Positions 1 through 5,428 are shown, counted from the stretch's first letter. The stretch is 6,158 nucleotides of DNA from Thermoleophilia bacterium (GCA_013362295.1 JABFWJ010000491.1:1-6158), one strand, 5' to 3'. Numbers and translations are program-made. Notes: a model not told the origin generated them from the letters alone.

Positions 1-591
1 GCCGGAGTTGGAGACGATCACGTCCGGGTTCGTCACCGTGAGCCCGGCAAAGCGGAAGCCGAGCGTCGCGTAGTACGCGTGGCCCGACGCGTCGAATGCG
101 ACCGCCGGGTCACCCGTCGCCTGATAGGTGGAATTGGCGTTGAGCGGATACTCGGACCACGTCTTGCCGCCGTCGAAGGTGACGTGCGCCCGCGAGAGGA
201 TGGTCTCCGTGAGGTGCCCGCCCGAGTTCAGGGACAGCTGGTAGTCGTTCGCCCCACCGATCAGATTGTTCACGTTGGTCGGATTGATCGCGATCGACGT
301 CTCGTTGTGCGGCCCGACAGAGCCGGTCGTCTCAGTCGACTCGCAATCGGTGTCGACGTTCGCCGCCGCCGAAGTCGTCGTCGAGCAGATCGCCGTCCCG
401 GGCGTGTCGTTCGACGCGGTCCCCCAGACGGCACCGGCAACCGGCGCAGCTGCGTTGACTGAGTTGTGCGACACGTCGACAGGCTGCGGGTCGCCGGCCA
501 GTGCGACAGTGGCGCAGGCGGCGAGCGTGCAGAGAGCCAAGACGGACGCGACGGCCAGCGGCCGGTGCCCGCGCAGGCGTCTATCCCTCAC
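1..591 (-). CDS. Secreted BNR/Asp-box beta-propeller protein, sialidase-like fold (N-terminal 197 aa, partial)
   Basis: The reading frame is open from a GTG at 591-589 to the left edge (197 codons, C-terminus missing). The GTG start is chosen because AAAGGAG lies 4 nt upstream, on the minus strand at 602-596. The protein begins with basic residues (MRDRRLRGHR), then a hydrophobic stretch at about 12-32. This ends in both a lipobox-like LAAC (residues 23-26) and a possible signal peptidase I site (ALA/GD, residues 30-33), so it is exported, either lipid-anchored or free. Residues 138-145 read TFDGGKTW, a good Asp-box. It is followed by GDPAVAFDASGHAYY, the strand pattern between blades in BNR-repeat propellers. 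Pipelines often name such proteins exo-alpha-sialidase, but no sialidase catalytic arginine or aspartate can be assigned from this fragment, so the fold is supported and the activity is not. Its C-terminal counterpart in type lies at the other end of the window as a separate gene. Confidence 0.82.
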   Translation of the reverse strand, partial: MRDRRLRGHRPLAVASVLALCTLAACATVALAGDPQPVDVSHNSVNAAAPVAGAVWGTASNDTPGTAICSTTTSAAANVDTDCESTETTGSVGPHNETSIAINPTNVNNLIGGANDYQLSLNSGGHLTETILSRAHVTFDGGKTWSEYPLNANSTYQATGDPAVAFDASGHAYYATLGFRFAGLTVTNPDVIVSNSG

Positions 592-595
592 GGTG

Positions 596-602
596 CTCCT
601 TT
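596..602 (-). promoter_or_regulatory. Shine-Dalgarno of the left BNR gene
   Basis: On the minus strand this reads AAAGGAG, 4 nt before the GTG at 591-589. It decides the start. The frame stays open upstream of the GTG for over 200 nt, but no other start codon there has a comparable ribosome binding site, and the signal peptide begins exactly here. Confidence 0.6.
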
Positions 603-611
603 CGGTCGTCA

Positions 612-632
612 CCGGCCGGGAGATCCGGCCGG
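612..632 (-). repeat. Perfect 8-bp GC hairpin in the leader of the left BNR gene
   Basis: CCGGCCGG occurs at 612-619 and again at 625-632, separated by five bases. Each copy is itself a palindrome, so the pair is both a direct and an inverted repeat. On the minus-strand transcript it can fold into an 8-bp all-GC stem with a 5-nt loop, ending about 9 nt before the Shine-Dalgarno. It could affect translation or transcript stability, or be a protein site. The role is inferred. Confidence 0.5.
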
Positions 633-642
633 AAGTATCGAT

Positions 643-654
643 CGATATATATCG
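643..654. promoter_or_regulatory. AT-rich 12-bp palindrome, possible -10 region for the minus-strand gene
   Basis: CGATATATATCG is a perfect palindrome and the most AT-rich spot in the divergent intergenic region. On the minus strand TATATA would serve as a -10 hexamer about 55 nt before the GTG start, but the -35 at standard spacing (TGGAAC) is poor. It could equally be a repressor operator. The evidence is position and composition only. Confidence 0.3.
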
Positions 655-679
655 GATTGCGAACCTTTGTTCCAGGACG

Positions 680-728
680 CGGGTCGCGGAGCCTGAGTGA
701 CACGTTGGCGCTGACGTCCCGCGACCCG
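680..728. repeat. 10-bp inverted repeat with 29-nt spacer
   Basis: CGGGTCGCGG at 680-689 is the exact reverse complement of CCGCGACCCG at 719-728. No T-run follows either arm, so it is not a standard intrinsic terminator. It could be paired operator half-sites or a long hairpin between the two divergent genes. A chance match in GC-rich DNA is also possible. Confidence 0.35.
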
Positions 729-826
729 GTGACCGTGAGGGTCGGTTCAGAGCTTCGCGGAGGGCGTCTCCAGGGACGGCGAGGTCGTCGTCGGCTCCGT
801 CCGTGTCACATCCCTTGCGCGAGATC

Positions 827-843
827 CGTCATGAGAGATGACG
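827..843. promoter_or_regulatory. Perfect 6-bp inverted repeat, operator-like
   Basis: CGTCAT at 827-832 and ATGACG at 838-843 flank a 5-nt centre (GAGAG). The site is about 80 nt upstream of the ABC ATPase start. Its size suits a dimeric repressor such as the TetR or MarR families that often control drug exporters, but no regulator gene lies in the window, so this is inference. Confidence 0.3.
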
Positions 844-912
844 ACCAAAACGCGGCTTGCCCGACACGAGCCGGCGGTCACAAAAGAGCTCTCTCACTCG
901 CCCCTTTCCGAC

Positions 913-917
913 GGAGG
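913..917 (+). promoter_or_regulatory. Shine-Dalgarno for the original ATPase start (ATG 925)
   Basis: GGAGG sits 7 nt before the ATG at 925-927, the best ribosome binding site in this part of the window. It shows that translation was meant to begin at 925, although that frame does not continue into the ATPase body. The GTG at 986, which is in frame with the body, has no such site. Confidence 0.6.
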
Positions 918-924
918 TCACCTG

Positions 925-985
925 ATGCACACACCCGCCGTTCCAGTCACGAGCGACCCCGCAATCGAGGTGCGGCGTCCAGGCG
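925..985 (+). pseudogene. Out-of-frame N-terminal stub of the ABC ATPase
   Basis: ATG 925 begins MHTPAVPVTSDPAIEVR. AIEVR is the usual first beta-strand of an ABC ATPase, normally followed by about eight residues of the type GLxKxYGx and then the strand that here appears as VQAVRGITF in the +1-related frame. The distance from ATG 925 to the body frame at 986 is 61 nt, which is not a multiple of three. The break lies around 975-980. If the base count is right, ribosomes starting here would not make a working ATPase. Confidence 0.65.
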
Positions 986-1870
986 GTGCGCGGCATCACC
1001 TTCGACGTCTCGCCCGGCGAGGTGTTCGGCCTGCTCGGACCGAACGGCGCCGGCAAGTCGACGACCGTCGGGATGCTGACGACGACGATCAAGCCGTCCG
1101 AAGGACGAGCCCGCCTCGTCGGCTACGACGTCGCCGCCGCGCCGCGTGCGGCGCGGGCGGTTTCGAGCGTCGTCTTCCAGGAGGCCGTCGTCGACCGGGC
1201 GCTCAGCGGCAGGCGCCACCTCGGGCTTCATGCAGAGCTGTGGCGGGTCGAGCGTCGCGAAGCGGAGGCGCGGATCGAAGAGCTCGCGAGCGCGCTCGAG
1301 CTGGCCGACCTGATCGACCGCCCGGTCGGCAGCTACAGCGGCGGCCAGCGGCGCCGTCTCGAGATCGCCCGGGCGCTCGTCTCCAACCCGCGCGTCCTCT
1401 TCCTCGACGAGCCGACGGTCGGACTCGATCCGCGGATTCGCGCAGAGCTCCTCGACGTCGTCGGCGGCCTGCGCGATCGAAGCGCGACGACGATTCTCCT
1501 CACCACCCATTACCTCGACGAGGCCGAGCGGCTATGCGACCGGATCGCGATCATGCACCGCGGAGAGATCGTCGCACTCGACAGTCCGCGCGCACTGCGC
1601 GCGGAGCTCGGTAGGCAGATCGTCGAGCTTCGCGCGCGAGACGACGTCGAGGCGAGCGTCGCACAGCTGCACGCGACGGGTATCGCAGACGGCGACGCGT
1701 TCACCGTCGGCCAGACGATCTACGTGCCGCTGCACGACCACTCCGGCGCAGACGCGCTCGCCCTGATCGAGGGCGCCGGGATCCGGACCAGCGGGATCAC
1801 CACGCGCGAGCCGACTCTCGACGACGTCTACCTGCGCCTGACCGGCGGCCAGTTGGCTGAAGCCGCCTGA
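986..1870 (+). CDS. ABC exporter ATP-binding protein, DrrA-like; 5' end frameshifted by an apparent deletion
   Basis: This is the ATPase of a drug/lipid-type ABC exporter that powers the downstream permease at the cytoplasmic membrane. In the 294-aa frame from GTG 986 one sees Walker A GPNGAGKST (18-26), Q-loop Gln65, signature YSGGQ (117-121), Walker B VLFLDEPT (137-144), switch His175, and a C-terminal TLDDVYLRLTG segment typical of DrrA-like proteins. Walker A lies about 20 residues too close to the start. The first beta-strand and the aromatic A-loop residue that stacks on adenine are missing. The expected start is ATG 925 with GGAGG upstream. That frame reads MHTPAVPVTSDPAIEVR, a proper ATPase N-terminus, and then goes out of frame near 975-980, where the other frame takes over with VQAVRGITF. 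Restoring the family's usual spacing would need about 23 nt. The gene is a recent pseudogene, makes a truncated protein from GTG 986, or carries an assembly error. Confidence 0.85.
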   Translation: MRGITFDVSPGEVFGLLGPNGAGKSTTVGMLTTTIKPSEGRARLVGYDVAAAPRAARAVSSVVFQEAVVDRALSGRRHLGLHAELWRVERREAEARIEELASALELADLIDRPVGSYSGGQRRRLEIARALVSNPRVLFLDEPTVGLDPRIRAELLDVVGGLRDRSATTILLTTHYLDEAERLCDRIAIMHRGEIVALDSPRALRAELGRQIVELRARDDVEASVAQLHATGIADGDAFTVGQTIYVPLHDHSGADALALIEGAGIRTSGITTREPTLDDVYLRLTGGQLAEAA

Positions 1871-1905
1871 GAAGACCAAACCACGCGAGAAAGGAAGACA
1901 CAGCT

Positions 1906-2745
1906 ATGACCGCAGCCACCACCGAGCTCGTCCGGCCACTCGCGGCACGAGCGCATAACCCCTTCGGCCCCGTGCTGACCCTGGCTCGGCGCCGCTTCCA
2001 GCTCACCGCCCGAACACCGCGTGAGCTCGTCGTTCCGCTTCTCACGCCGATCCTCTTCGCGCTCGTGATCGCGCCGTCGTTGAAGACCGCGCTCGACACG
2101 ACCTCGGCGTACGAGTCATTCGTCGCCACCGGGACGATCGGGCTGCTCATCCCGCTGAACACGATGTTCGCCGGGATCGGAGTGCTCGTCGACCGTGAGG
2201 CGGGAGCTCAGCGCGAGCTCTTGACGGCGCCGATCTCACGCGCGCTGCTCGTCGTCGCCAACCTGCTCGTTGCCTTCGCCATCACGGCACTCCAAGTCGC
2301 CGTCCTGCTCGTCGCCGCGCGGGCGAGAGGGATCCACTTCGACATCACCGCCGGAGGCTTCCTCTGGTTCCTCGCAGCGGGCTCGCTCTTCACCGTCGGG
2401 ATGTACGGCACCGCGGAGGTGCTCGCCGCGCGCGTGCCGAGCACGGAGGAATACGTGGGTCGCGTCCCGGCGATCGCGATCGTGCCCTGGTTCCTGGCCG
2501 GGTCGCTCTTCCCGATCAACGCGCTCCCCGGCTTCCTCACCTGGTTCGCACGCTTCCTGCCGCTCACGCACGGTCTCGCGCTCGTGCGTTTCGGGCTGCT
2601 TCACGACTCATCGAGCCTGCACAACATCTGGAAGATGCAGAACGCGTCCGCGATGGCGGGGTTGAGCCTTGCAGTCGTCGCGGCCTTCGCCCTGCTGCTC
2701 ACGGCGGCCGGCATTCGCGCCTTCGGCCGCCACGCCGTTCATTGA
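1906..2745 (+). CDS. ABC-2 type exporter permease, DrrB-like
   Basis: This 279-aa integral membrane protein is the transmembrane partner of the ATPase upstream, 35 nt away in the same direction. AAGGA at 1891-1895 precedes the ATG. Six hydrophobic segments are visible at about 41-59, 74-95, 110-138, 150-174, 187-207 and 249-272, after a cytoplasmic N-terminus of about 40 residues, which matches the ABC-2 family. The conserved ABC-2 region near the fifth segment is clear: WFLAGSLFPINALPG followed by the amphipathic stretch containing FLPLTHGLALVR. EAGAQRELLTAPISR at about 98-112 matches the loop found in daunorubicin-resistance-type permeases. The gene is complete and undamaged. The cargo is unknown; antibiotics, lipids or polysaccharide precursors are all handled by this family. 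A good promoter begins just after its stop, so the next gene is probably transcribed separately. Confidence 0.9.
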   Translation: MTAATTELVRPLAARAHNPFGPVLTLARRRFQLTARTPRELVVPLLTPILFALVIAPSLKTALDTTSAYESFVATGTIGLLIPLNTMFAGIGVLVDREAGAQRELLTAPISRALLVVANLLVAFAITALQVAVLLVAARARGIHFDITAGGFLWFLAAGSLFTVGMYGTAEVLAARVPSTEEYVGRVPAIAIVPWFLAGSLFPINALPGFLTWFARFLPLTHGLALVRFGLLHDSSSLHNIWKMQNASAMAGLSLAVVAAFALLLTAAGIRAFGRHAVH

Positions 2746-2754
2746 GGCGATGCG

Positions 2755-2784
2755 TTGACCGGCTGCGTGGCGATGTGACATAAA
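2755..2784 (+). promoter_or_regulatory. Sigma70-like promoter of the quinoprotein-cupredoxin operon
   Basis: TTGACC (2755-2760, five of six consensus bases) is followed after 18 nt by CATAAA (2779-2784, four of six). This lies in the 76-nt gap between the permease stop and the quinoprotein start, giving a leader of about 30 nt. It is the best promoter match in the window. Confidence 0.5.
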
Positions 2785-2811
2785 CGCCCTAGGTCGCGTC
2801 GGGGTTCGTCT

Positions 2812-2817
2812 AGGAGG
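2812..2817 (+). promoter_or_regulatory. Shine-Dalgarno of the quinoprotein gene
   Basis: AGGAGG is followed by GGCC and then the ATG at 2822. The match is full and the spacing (4 nt) rather short. It supports ATG 2822 as the start, which also places the hydrophobic export segment at the very N-terminus. Confidence 0.6.
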
Positions 2818-2821
2818 GGCC

Positions 2822-4225
2822 ATGAGTAGTCGTCGGTTGGGTGTCGTCGTCCTCGTTGCCGCGCTCGCTGTGGTCGCAGGCGTAGTGGCCGTGCGCGGCA
2901 AGGGCGAGAGTGTCGCGATCAGTCGCGCACCCGCTTTCACGGGCGCCGAGCTCGCTGCGCCTGCAGGGACCGATTGGCTGACGAACGGCGGGGGTGTCAC
3001 GAACGAGCGCTATTCCTCGTTGAACCAGGTCAACACGTCGAACGTCGCGAGCCTGAAGCTCGCGTGGCAGATCCATCTCAAGTCGGGCGGCACGCGCTTC
3101 AACTCGCAGGAGGCGACGCCGGTCGTCTACAAGGGCGTGATGTACGTCTCGACCGGCGACGACGACGTCTTCGCGTTGGACGGGGCGACGGGTCAGACAC
3201 TCTGGACGTACCAGGCGCACATTCCGAAGAAGCAGATCACTACGGCATGCTGCGGTTTCAGCAACCGGGGCGTCGCGATCGGCGACGGCAAGGTCTTCAT
3301 CGCGGAGATCACCGGTCGGCTCGTCGCGCTCGATCAGTCCACGGGCAACGTCGTCTGGACAGCCTGGAACACGCGCTGGCAAGAGGGCGGCACGATGACG
3401 ATGGCGCCGCTCTACTACGGCGGGAAGGTGATCGTCGGCGTGTCCGGCGGCGAGATGGGCGTGCGCGGCTCCGTGACGGCGTTCGATGCGAACACGGGTG
3501 CGCAGGTGTGGCGCTTCTACACCTGCCCCGGATACGGCGACGTCGGCGGCGGCACCTGGTCGGGCAACGAGTGGCAGCACTGCGGCGGCGCGGTGTGGTC
3601 GACGCCGAGCGTCGACCCCAACAACGGTCTCGTCTACTTCGGCGTCGGCAATCCCGACCCCTGGTCCGATCGCGGGCCGGGCGACGACCTGTTCACCGAC
3701 TCGTTCGTCGCGCTCGACGTCAACACGGGCTCGCTGCGCTGGTGGTACCAGACGGTTCATCACGACATCTGGGACTACGACCTCACGAGCCCGACCGTCC
3801 TGTTCGACGTGACCGTCAACGGGCAAATGCGCCACGCGATCTCGGCGCCCGGCAAGACGGGCTGGCTCTACCTGCTCGACCGCGACACCGGCAAGCCGTT
3901 GCTCGGGATCGTGGAGAAGAAGGTGCGGCAGGAGAAGTCGCAGTTCACGTCGCGGACGCAGCCGTACCCGGTCGGTCAGGCGTTCGCCGACCAGTGCGCG
4001 CACAAGGTGGACTACACGAGCCCGAAGACCGGGAAGATCCTGAAGGCGCCCGACGGGAAGCCGTACAAGGTCGGCTGCATCTTCACCCCGTACAACGACA
4101 AGCGGTTCGTCGCGTACGCACCGGGAACCGAGGGCGGCTCCGATTGGCAGCCTTCGAGCTACAACCCGAGCACGCACTTCCAGTACATCTGCGGCTACAA
4201 CGGCAACACGGCGCTCGTGGCCTAG
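2822..4225 (+). CDS. PQQ-dependent beta-propeller dehydrogenase (alcohol/sugar type), cut short by an in-frame amber codon
   Basis: This quinoprotein dehydrogenase oxidises an alcohol or sugar outside the cytoplasm using pyrroloquinoline quinone. Residues 6-24 are a hydrophobic signal or anchor. Propeller tryptophan-docking motifs recur (FALDGATGQTLW 117-128, VALDQSTGNVVW 168-179, TAFDANTGAQVW 219-230, VALDVNTGSLRW 296-307). Adjacent Cys143-Cys144 in ACCGFSNRGVA are the vicinal disulfide pair of PQQ alcohol dehydrogenases. Metal and catalytic positions by motif match to methanol dehydrogenases are Glu211 (GGEMGVRG), Asn277 (GNPDPW) and Asp318 in HHDIWDYD, with Asp320 two residues on. No CxxCH haem motif occurs, so a separate electron acceptor is needed. 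TAG at codon 468 stops it after 467 aa, but the same frame continues with matching propeller sequence to 4693. The uninterrupted length of 623 codons fits the family. The substrate is not readable from sequence; HHDIWDYD also resembles glucose-dehydrogenase-like members. Confidence 0.88.
   Translation: MSSRRLGVVVLVAALAVVAGVVAVRGKGESVAISRAPAFTGAELAAPAGTDWLTNGGGVTNERYSSLNQVNTSNVASLKLAWQIHLKSGGTRFNSQEATPVVYKGVMYVSTGDDDVFALDGATGQTLWTYQAHIPKKQITTACCGFSNRGVAIGDGKVFIAEITGRLVALDQSTGNVVWTAWNTRWQEGGTMTMAPLYYGGKVIVGVSGGEMGVRGSVTAFDANTGAQVWRFYTCPGYGDVGGGTWSGNEWQHCGGAVWSTPSVDPNNGLVYFGVGNPDPWSDRGPGDDLFTDSFVALDVNTGSLRWWYQTVHHDIWDYDLTSPTVLFDVTVNGQMRHAISAPGKTGWLYLLDRDTGKPLLGIVEKKVRQEKSQFTSRTQPYPVGQAFADQCAHKVDYTSPKTGKILKAPDGKPYKVGCIFTPYNDKRFVAYAPGTEGGSDWQPSSYNPSTHFQYICGYNGNTALVA
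4223..4225 (+). other. In-frame amber codon inside the quinoprotein
   Basis: TAG is codon 468 of an otherwise open 623-codon frame. The residues before it (WQPSSYNPSTHFQYICGYNGN) and after it (GTPDQGAFRGGYLKAID) are both ordinary quinoprotein sequence, with no frameshift between them. One base change from TGG (Trp) or CAG (Gln) would give it. The cupredoxin-like gene and the right-hand BNR gene also end in TAG, at natural ends, so a general TAG reassignment is unlikely. Confidence 0.85.
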
Positions 4226-4693
4226 CCGAAGCGGCAACTGCCCCCGTGGGTCGCCGGCCAGTCCTTCTTCGGCTCGAAGTTCGGGTTCGGCCGAGTCAAG
4301 GGCTTCGGCGACAAAGGCACGCCCGACCAGGGTGCGTTCCGGGGCGGCTACCTTAAGGCGATCGACGTGACGACGAATACGATCGCCTGGACGGTGAGGA
4401 TGCCGACCGCCGGCGATTGCTACGACGCGACGTTGACGACGGCCGGCGGGCTCGTCTTCGTCGGCCACGAGAGCACGACGAACCCGACCTACAGCGCATA
4501 CGACGCGAAGACGGGAGCCAACCTCTGGAACTTCCCGACGGGCATCAAGGTCGCGTTCAGCGCGCCCGCGATCTCCTACGAGGCGAACGGGAAGCAGTAC
4601 GTCGCCGTGGTTCAGGGCGGGGGCGGCGGCAACAGCAACCAGCAACGGAACACCGGCCACGGAGACATCGTCGATGCGTTCGTCCTTCCGTAA
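4226..4693 (+). pseudogene. C-terminal 155 codons of the quinoprotein, downstream of the amber codon
   Basis: This is the same reading frame as the 467-aa upstream part, running to TAA at 4691-4693. It carries two more docking motifs (KAIDVTTNTIAW at codons 512-523 and SAYDAKTGANLW at 558-569), plus TTAGGLVFVGH and NGKQYVAVVQGG. These are the last blades and the closing strand of an eight-bladed PQQ propeller. Cys533 (AGDCYDA) could pair with Cys457 upstream. No ribosome binding site precedes any start codon inside it, so it is not an independent gene. Without it the propeller could not close. It is translated only if the amber is suppressed or is a sequence error. Confidence 0.8.
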
Positions 4694-5057
4694 CGCGGCG
4701 TGCCGTGCGGCGGCGGGGCTCTGCCTCGTCGCCGCAGCGGCCTGCTTCGTCCCCGCACCAACTGCGGATGCCGGTCCGACCGTGACACGCGTGACCGTCA
4801 AGATGTACGAGTATCGGTTCGCTCTCTCGGTGCAGAAGGTGCGCGTCGGGACGGTCATCTTCTCGATCGTCAACAAGGGCCAGCTCGCGCACGACTTCGG
4901 GATCCAGAAGCTGCAGAAGGTGTCGCCGCTCGCCCAGGCAGGAGGGCACACGGTGCTGCGGGTCACATTCCGCAAGCCCGGGACGTACTACTACCTGTGC
5001 ACCGTCGGAGCGCACGTCCAATACGGGATGTTCGGCAACTTACGGGTCACGAAGTGA
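4674..5057 (+). CDS. Exported type-1 copper cupredoxin (plastocyanin-like), likely electron acceptor
   Basis: This 127-aa small blue copper protein probably shuttles electrons outside the cytoplasm. The start ATG at 4674 lies inside the end of the quinoprotein gene (20-nt overlap, different frame), with GGAG at 4661-4664, which suggests linked translation. Residues 1-33 form a signal peptide with a likely cut after ADA (31-33). All four type-1 copper ligands are visible: His73 (LAHDFGI), then Cys109, His114 and Met119 in CTVGAHVQYGM, with the Cys-x4-His-x4-Met spacing seen in many bacterial plastocyanin-like proteins. The mature part of about 94 residues is normal for the family. Because the dehydrogenase has no haem domain and no cytochrome c gene is nearby, this protein is the best candidate acceptor. 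That partnership is inferred from gene overlap. A copper storage or delivery role is the main alternative. Confidence 0.9.
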   Translation: MRSSFRNAACRAAAGLCLVAAAACFVPAPTADAGPTVTRVTVKMYEYRFALSVQKVRVGTVIFSIVNKGQLAHDFGIQKLQKVSPLAQAGGHTVLRVTFRKPGTYYYLCTVGAHVQYGMFGNLRVTK

Positions 5058-5428
5058 CCACGCGATCGGTGGTCGTGGGCGTCGCTGCCACGGCCGCCTT
5101 CTGGCTCGGAGGGCTCCACTTCGCCGATGCCACAACCCAGCCGGGCAAGATCTACGTCTCGAGCATGGTCATCCGCGACGACGCGATCAAGGTGCGCATC
5201 AGGCGTCACACCTGGTCGGACACGCTGCGCTACGCGCGCGGCGCGGAGGTCCGCTACGAGGTGGTCAACCGCGGGACACGTCGCTTCAGCCTGGACATCC
5301 TCGGTTCGGTCACGGGCGTGATGGCGCCCGGCCGGCGCGCGACCATCCTCGTCGCCTGGAGCCGCCGCGGCCGCTACGTCTTCCAGACGGCGCCGCATGG
5401 CGGACGGCTGCGCGTGACCGTCACGTAG
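5054..5428 (+). CDS. Small exported protein, cupredoxin-like fold without copper ligands
   Basis: This 124-aa protein starts at GTG 5054 within a GTGA overlap with the cupredoxin stop, so translation is probably coupled. The upstream Shine-Dalgarno is weak. Residues 5-20 are hydrophobic and a signal peptidase site is possible after ADA (24-26). The rest aligns by eye with the preceding cupredoxin: VRYEVVNRGTRRFSLDI with VIFSIVNKGQLAHDFGI, then APGRRATILVAWSRRGRYVF with the strand before the copper cysteine, and a closing LRVTV. At the ligand positions His73 becomes Phe78 and Cys109 becomes Thr112. The loop carrying the second His and Met is about seven residues shorter, and only His115 remains near it. 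It should therefore not bind type-1 copper. It may be a divergent duplicate serving as a docking or assembly partner. It is rich in arginine. The function is unknown. Confidence 0.8.
   Translation: MTTRSVVVGVAATAAFWLGGLHFADATTQPGKIYVSSMVIRDDAIKVRIRRHTWSDTLRYARGAEVRYEVVNRGTRRFSLDILGSVTGVMAPGRRATILVAWSRRGRYVFQTAPHGGRLRVTVT

Larger units (their letters stand above)
592..924. other. Divergent intergenic region, no gene seen
   Basis: This 333-nt stretch lies between the divergently transcribed left BNR gene and the ABC exporter. Frames through it are open because of GC content, but none combines a ribosome binding site with recognisable protein sequence. It holds the leader hairpin at 612-632, the AT palindrome at 643-654, the 10-bp inverted repeat at 680-728, the 6-bp hairpin at 827-843 and the Shine-Dalgarno at 913-917. 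No convincing -35/-10 pair for the exporter operon was found. Confidence 0.6.

Noticed and set aside
592..830. Extension of the left BNR gene, or a separate small gene, in the open minus-strand frames of the intergenic region
   Set aside because: Two minus-strand frames stay open and one reads somewhat protein-like, but there is no start with a ribosome binding site. The AAAGGAG-GTG and signal peptide at 591 fix the gene start.
1585..1605. Perfect 9-bp GC hairpin with 3-nt loop inside the ATPase gene
   Set aside because: It is fully explained by codons for the sequence SPRALRAE in GC-rich DNA, has no T-run, and is not near a gene boundary.
2470..2482. CGATCG/GCGATCGC palindrome cluster in the permease gene
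   Set aside because: It encodes alternating Ala-Ile codons and occurs once. There is no sign of a dispersed repeat family.
4223..4225. Genome-wide reassignment of TAG to an amino acid
   Set aside because: TAG ends the cupredoxin-like gene (5426-5428) and the right BNR gene (5458-5456) exactly where the folds close, so it acts as a stop in this organism.
2974..4356. Second long plus-strand frame (460 codons) overlapping the quinoprotein
   Set aside because: Its translation is an Arg-rich shadow of the PQQ dehydrogenase, whose motifs are all in the other frame.
4367..4693. Independent small gene starting at GTG 4367
   Set aside because: It is in the same frame as the quinoprotein and begins in the middle of a docking motif (KAIDVTTNTIAW). 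It has no ribosome binding site and is the tail of the interrupted gene.
2810..4975. Very long open frame (721 codons) on the minus strand opposite the quinoprotein
   Set aside because: It is Arg/Val/Asp-rich low-information sequence with no domain or ribosome binding site, and lies fully antisense to clearly coding sequence. Long antisense frames are expected in GC-rich genes.
4700..5428. 242-codon gene starting at 4700
   Set aside because: Its first 118 codons are an out-of-frame reading of the cupredoxin. The real gene in this frame starts at GTG 5054, where a signal peptide begins.
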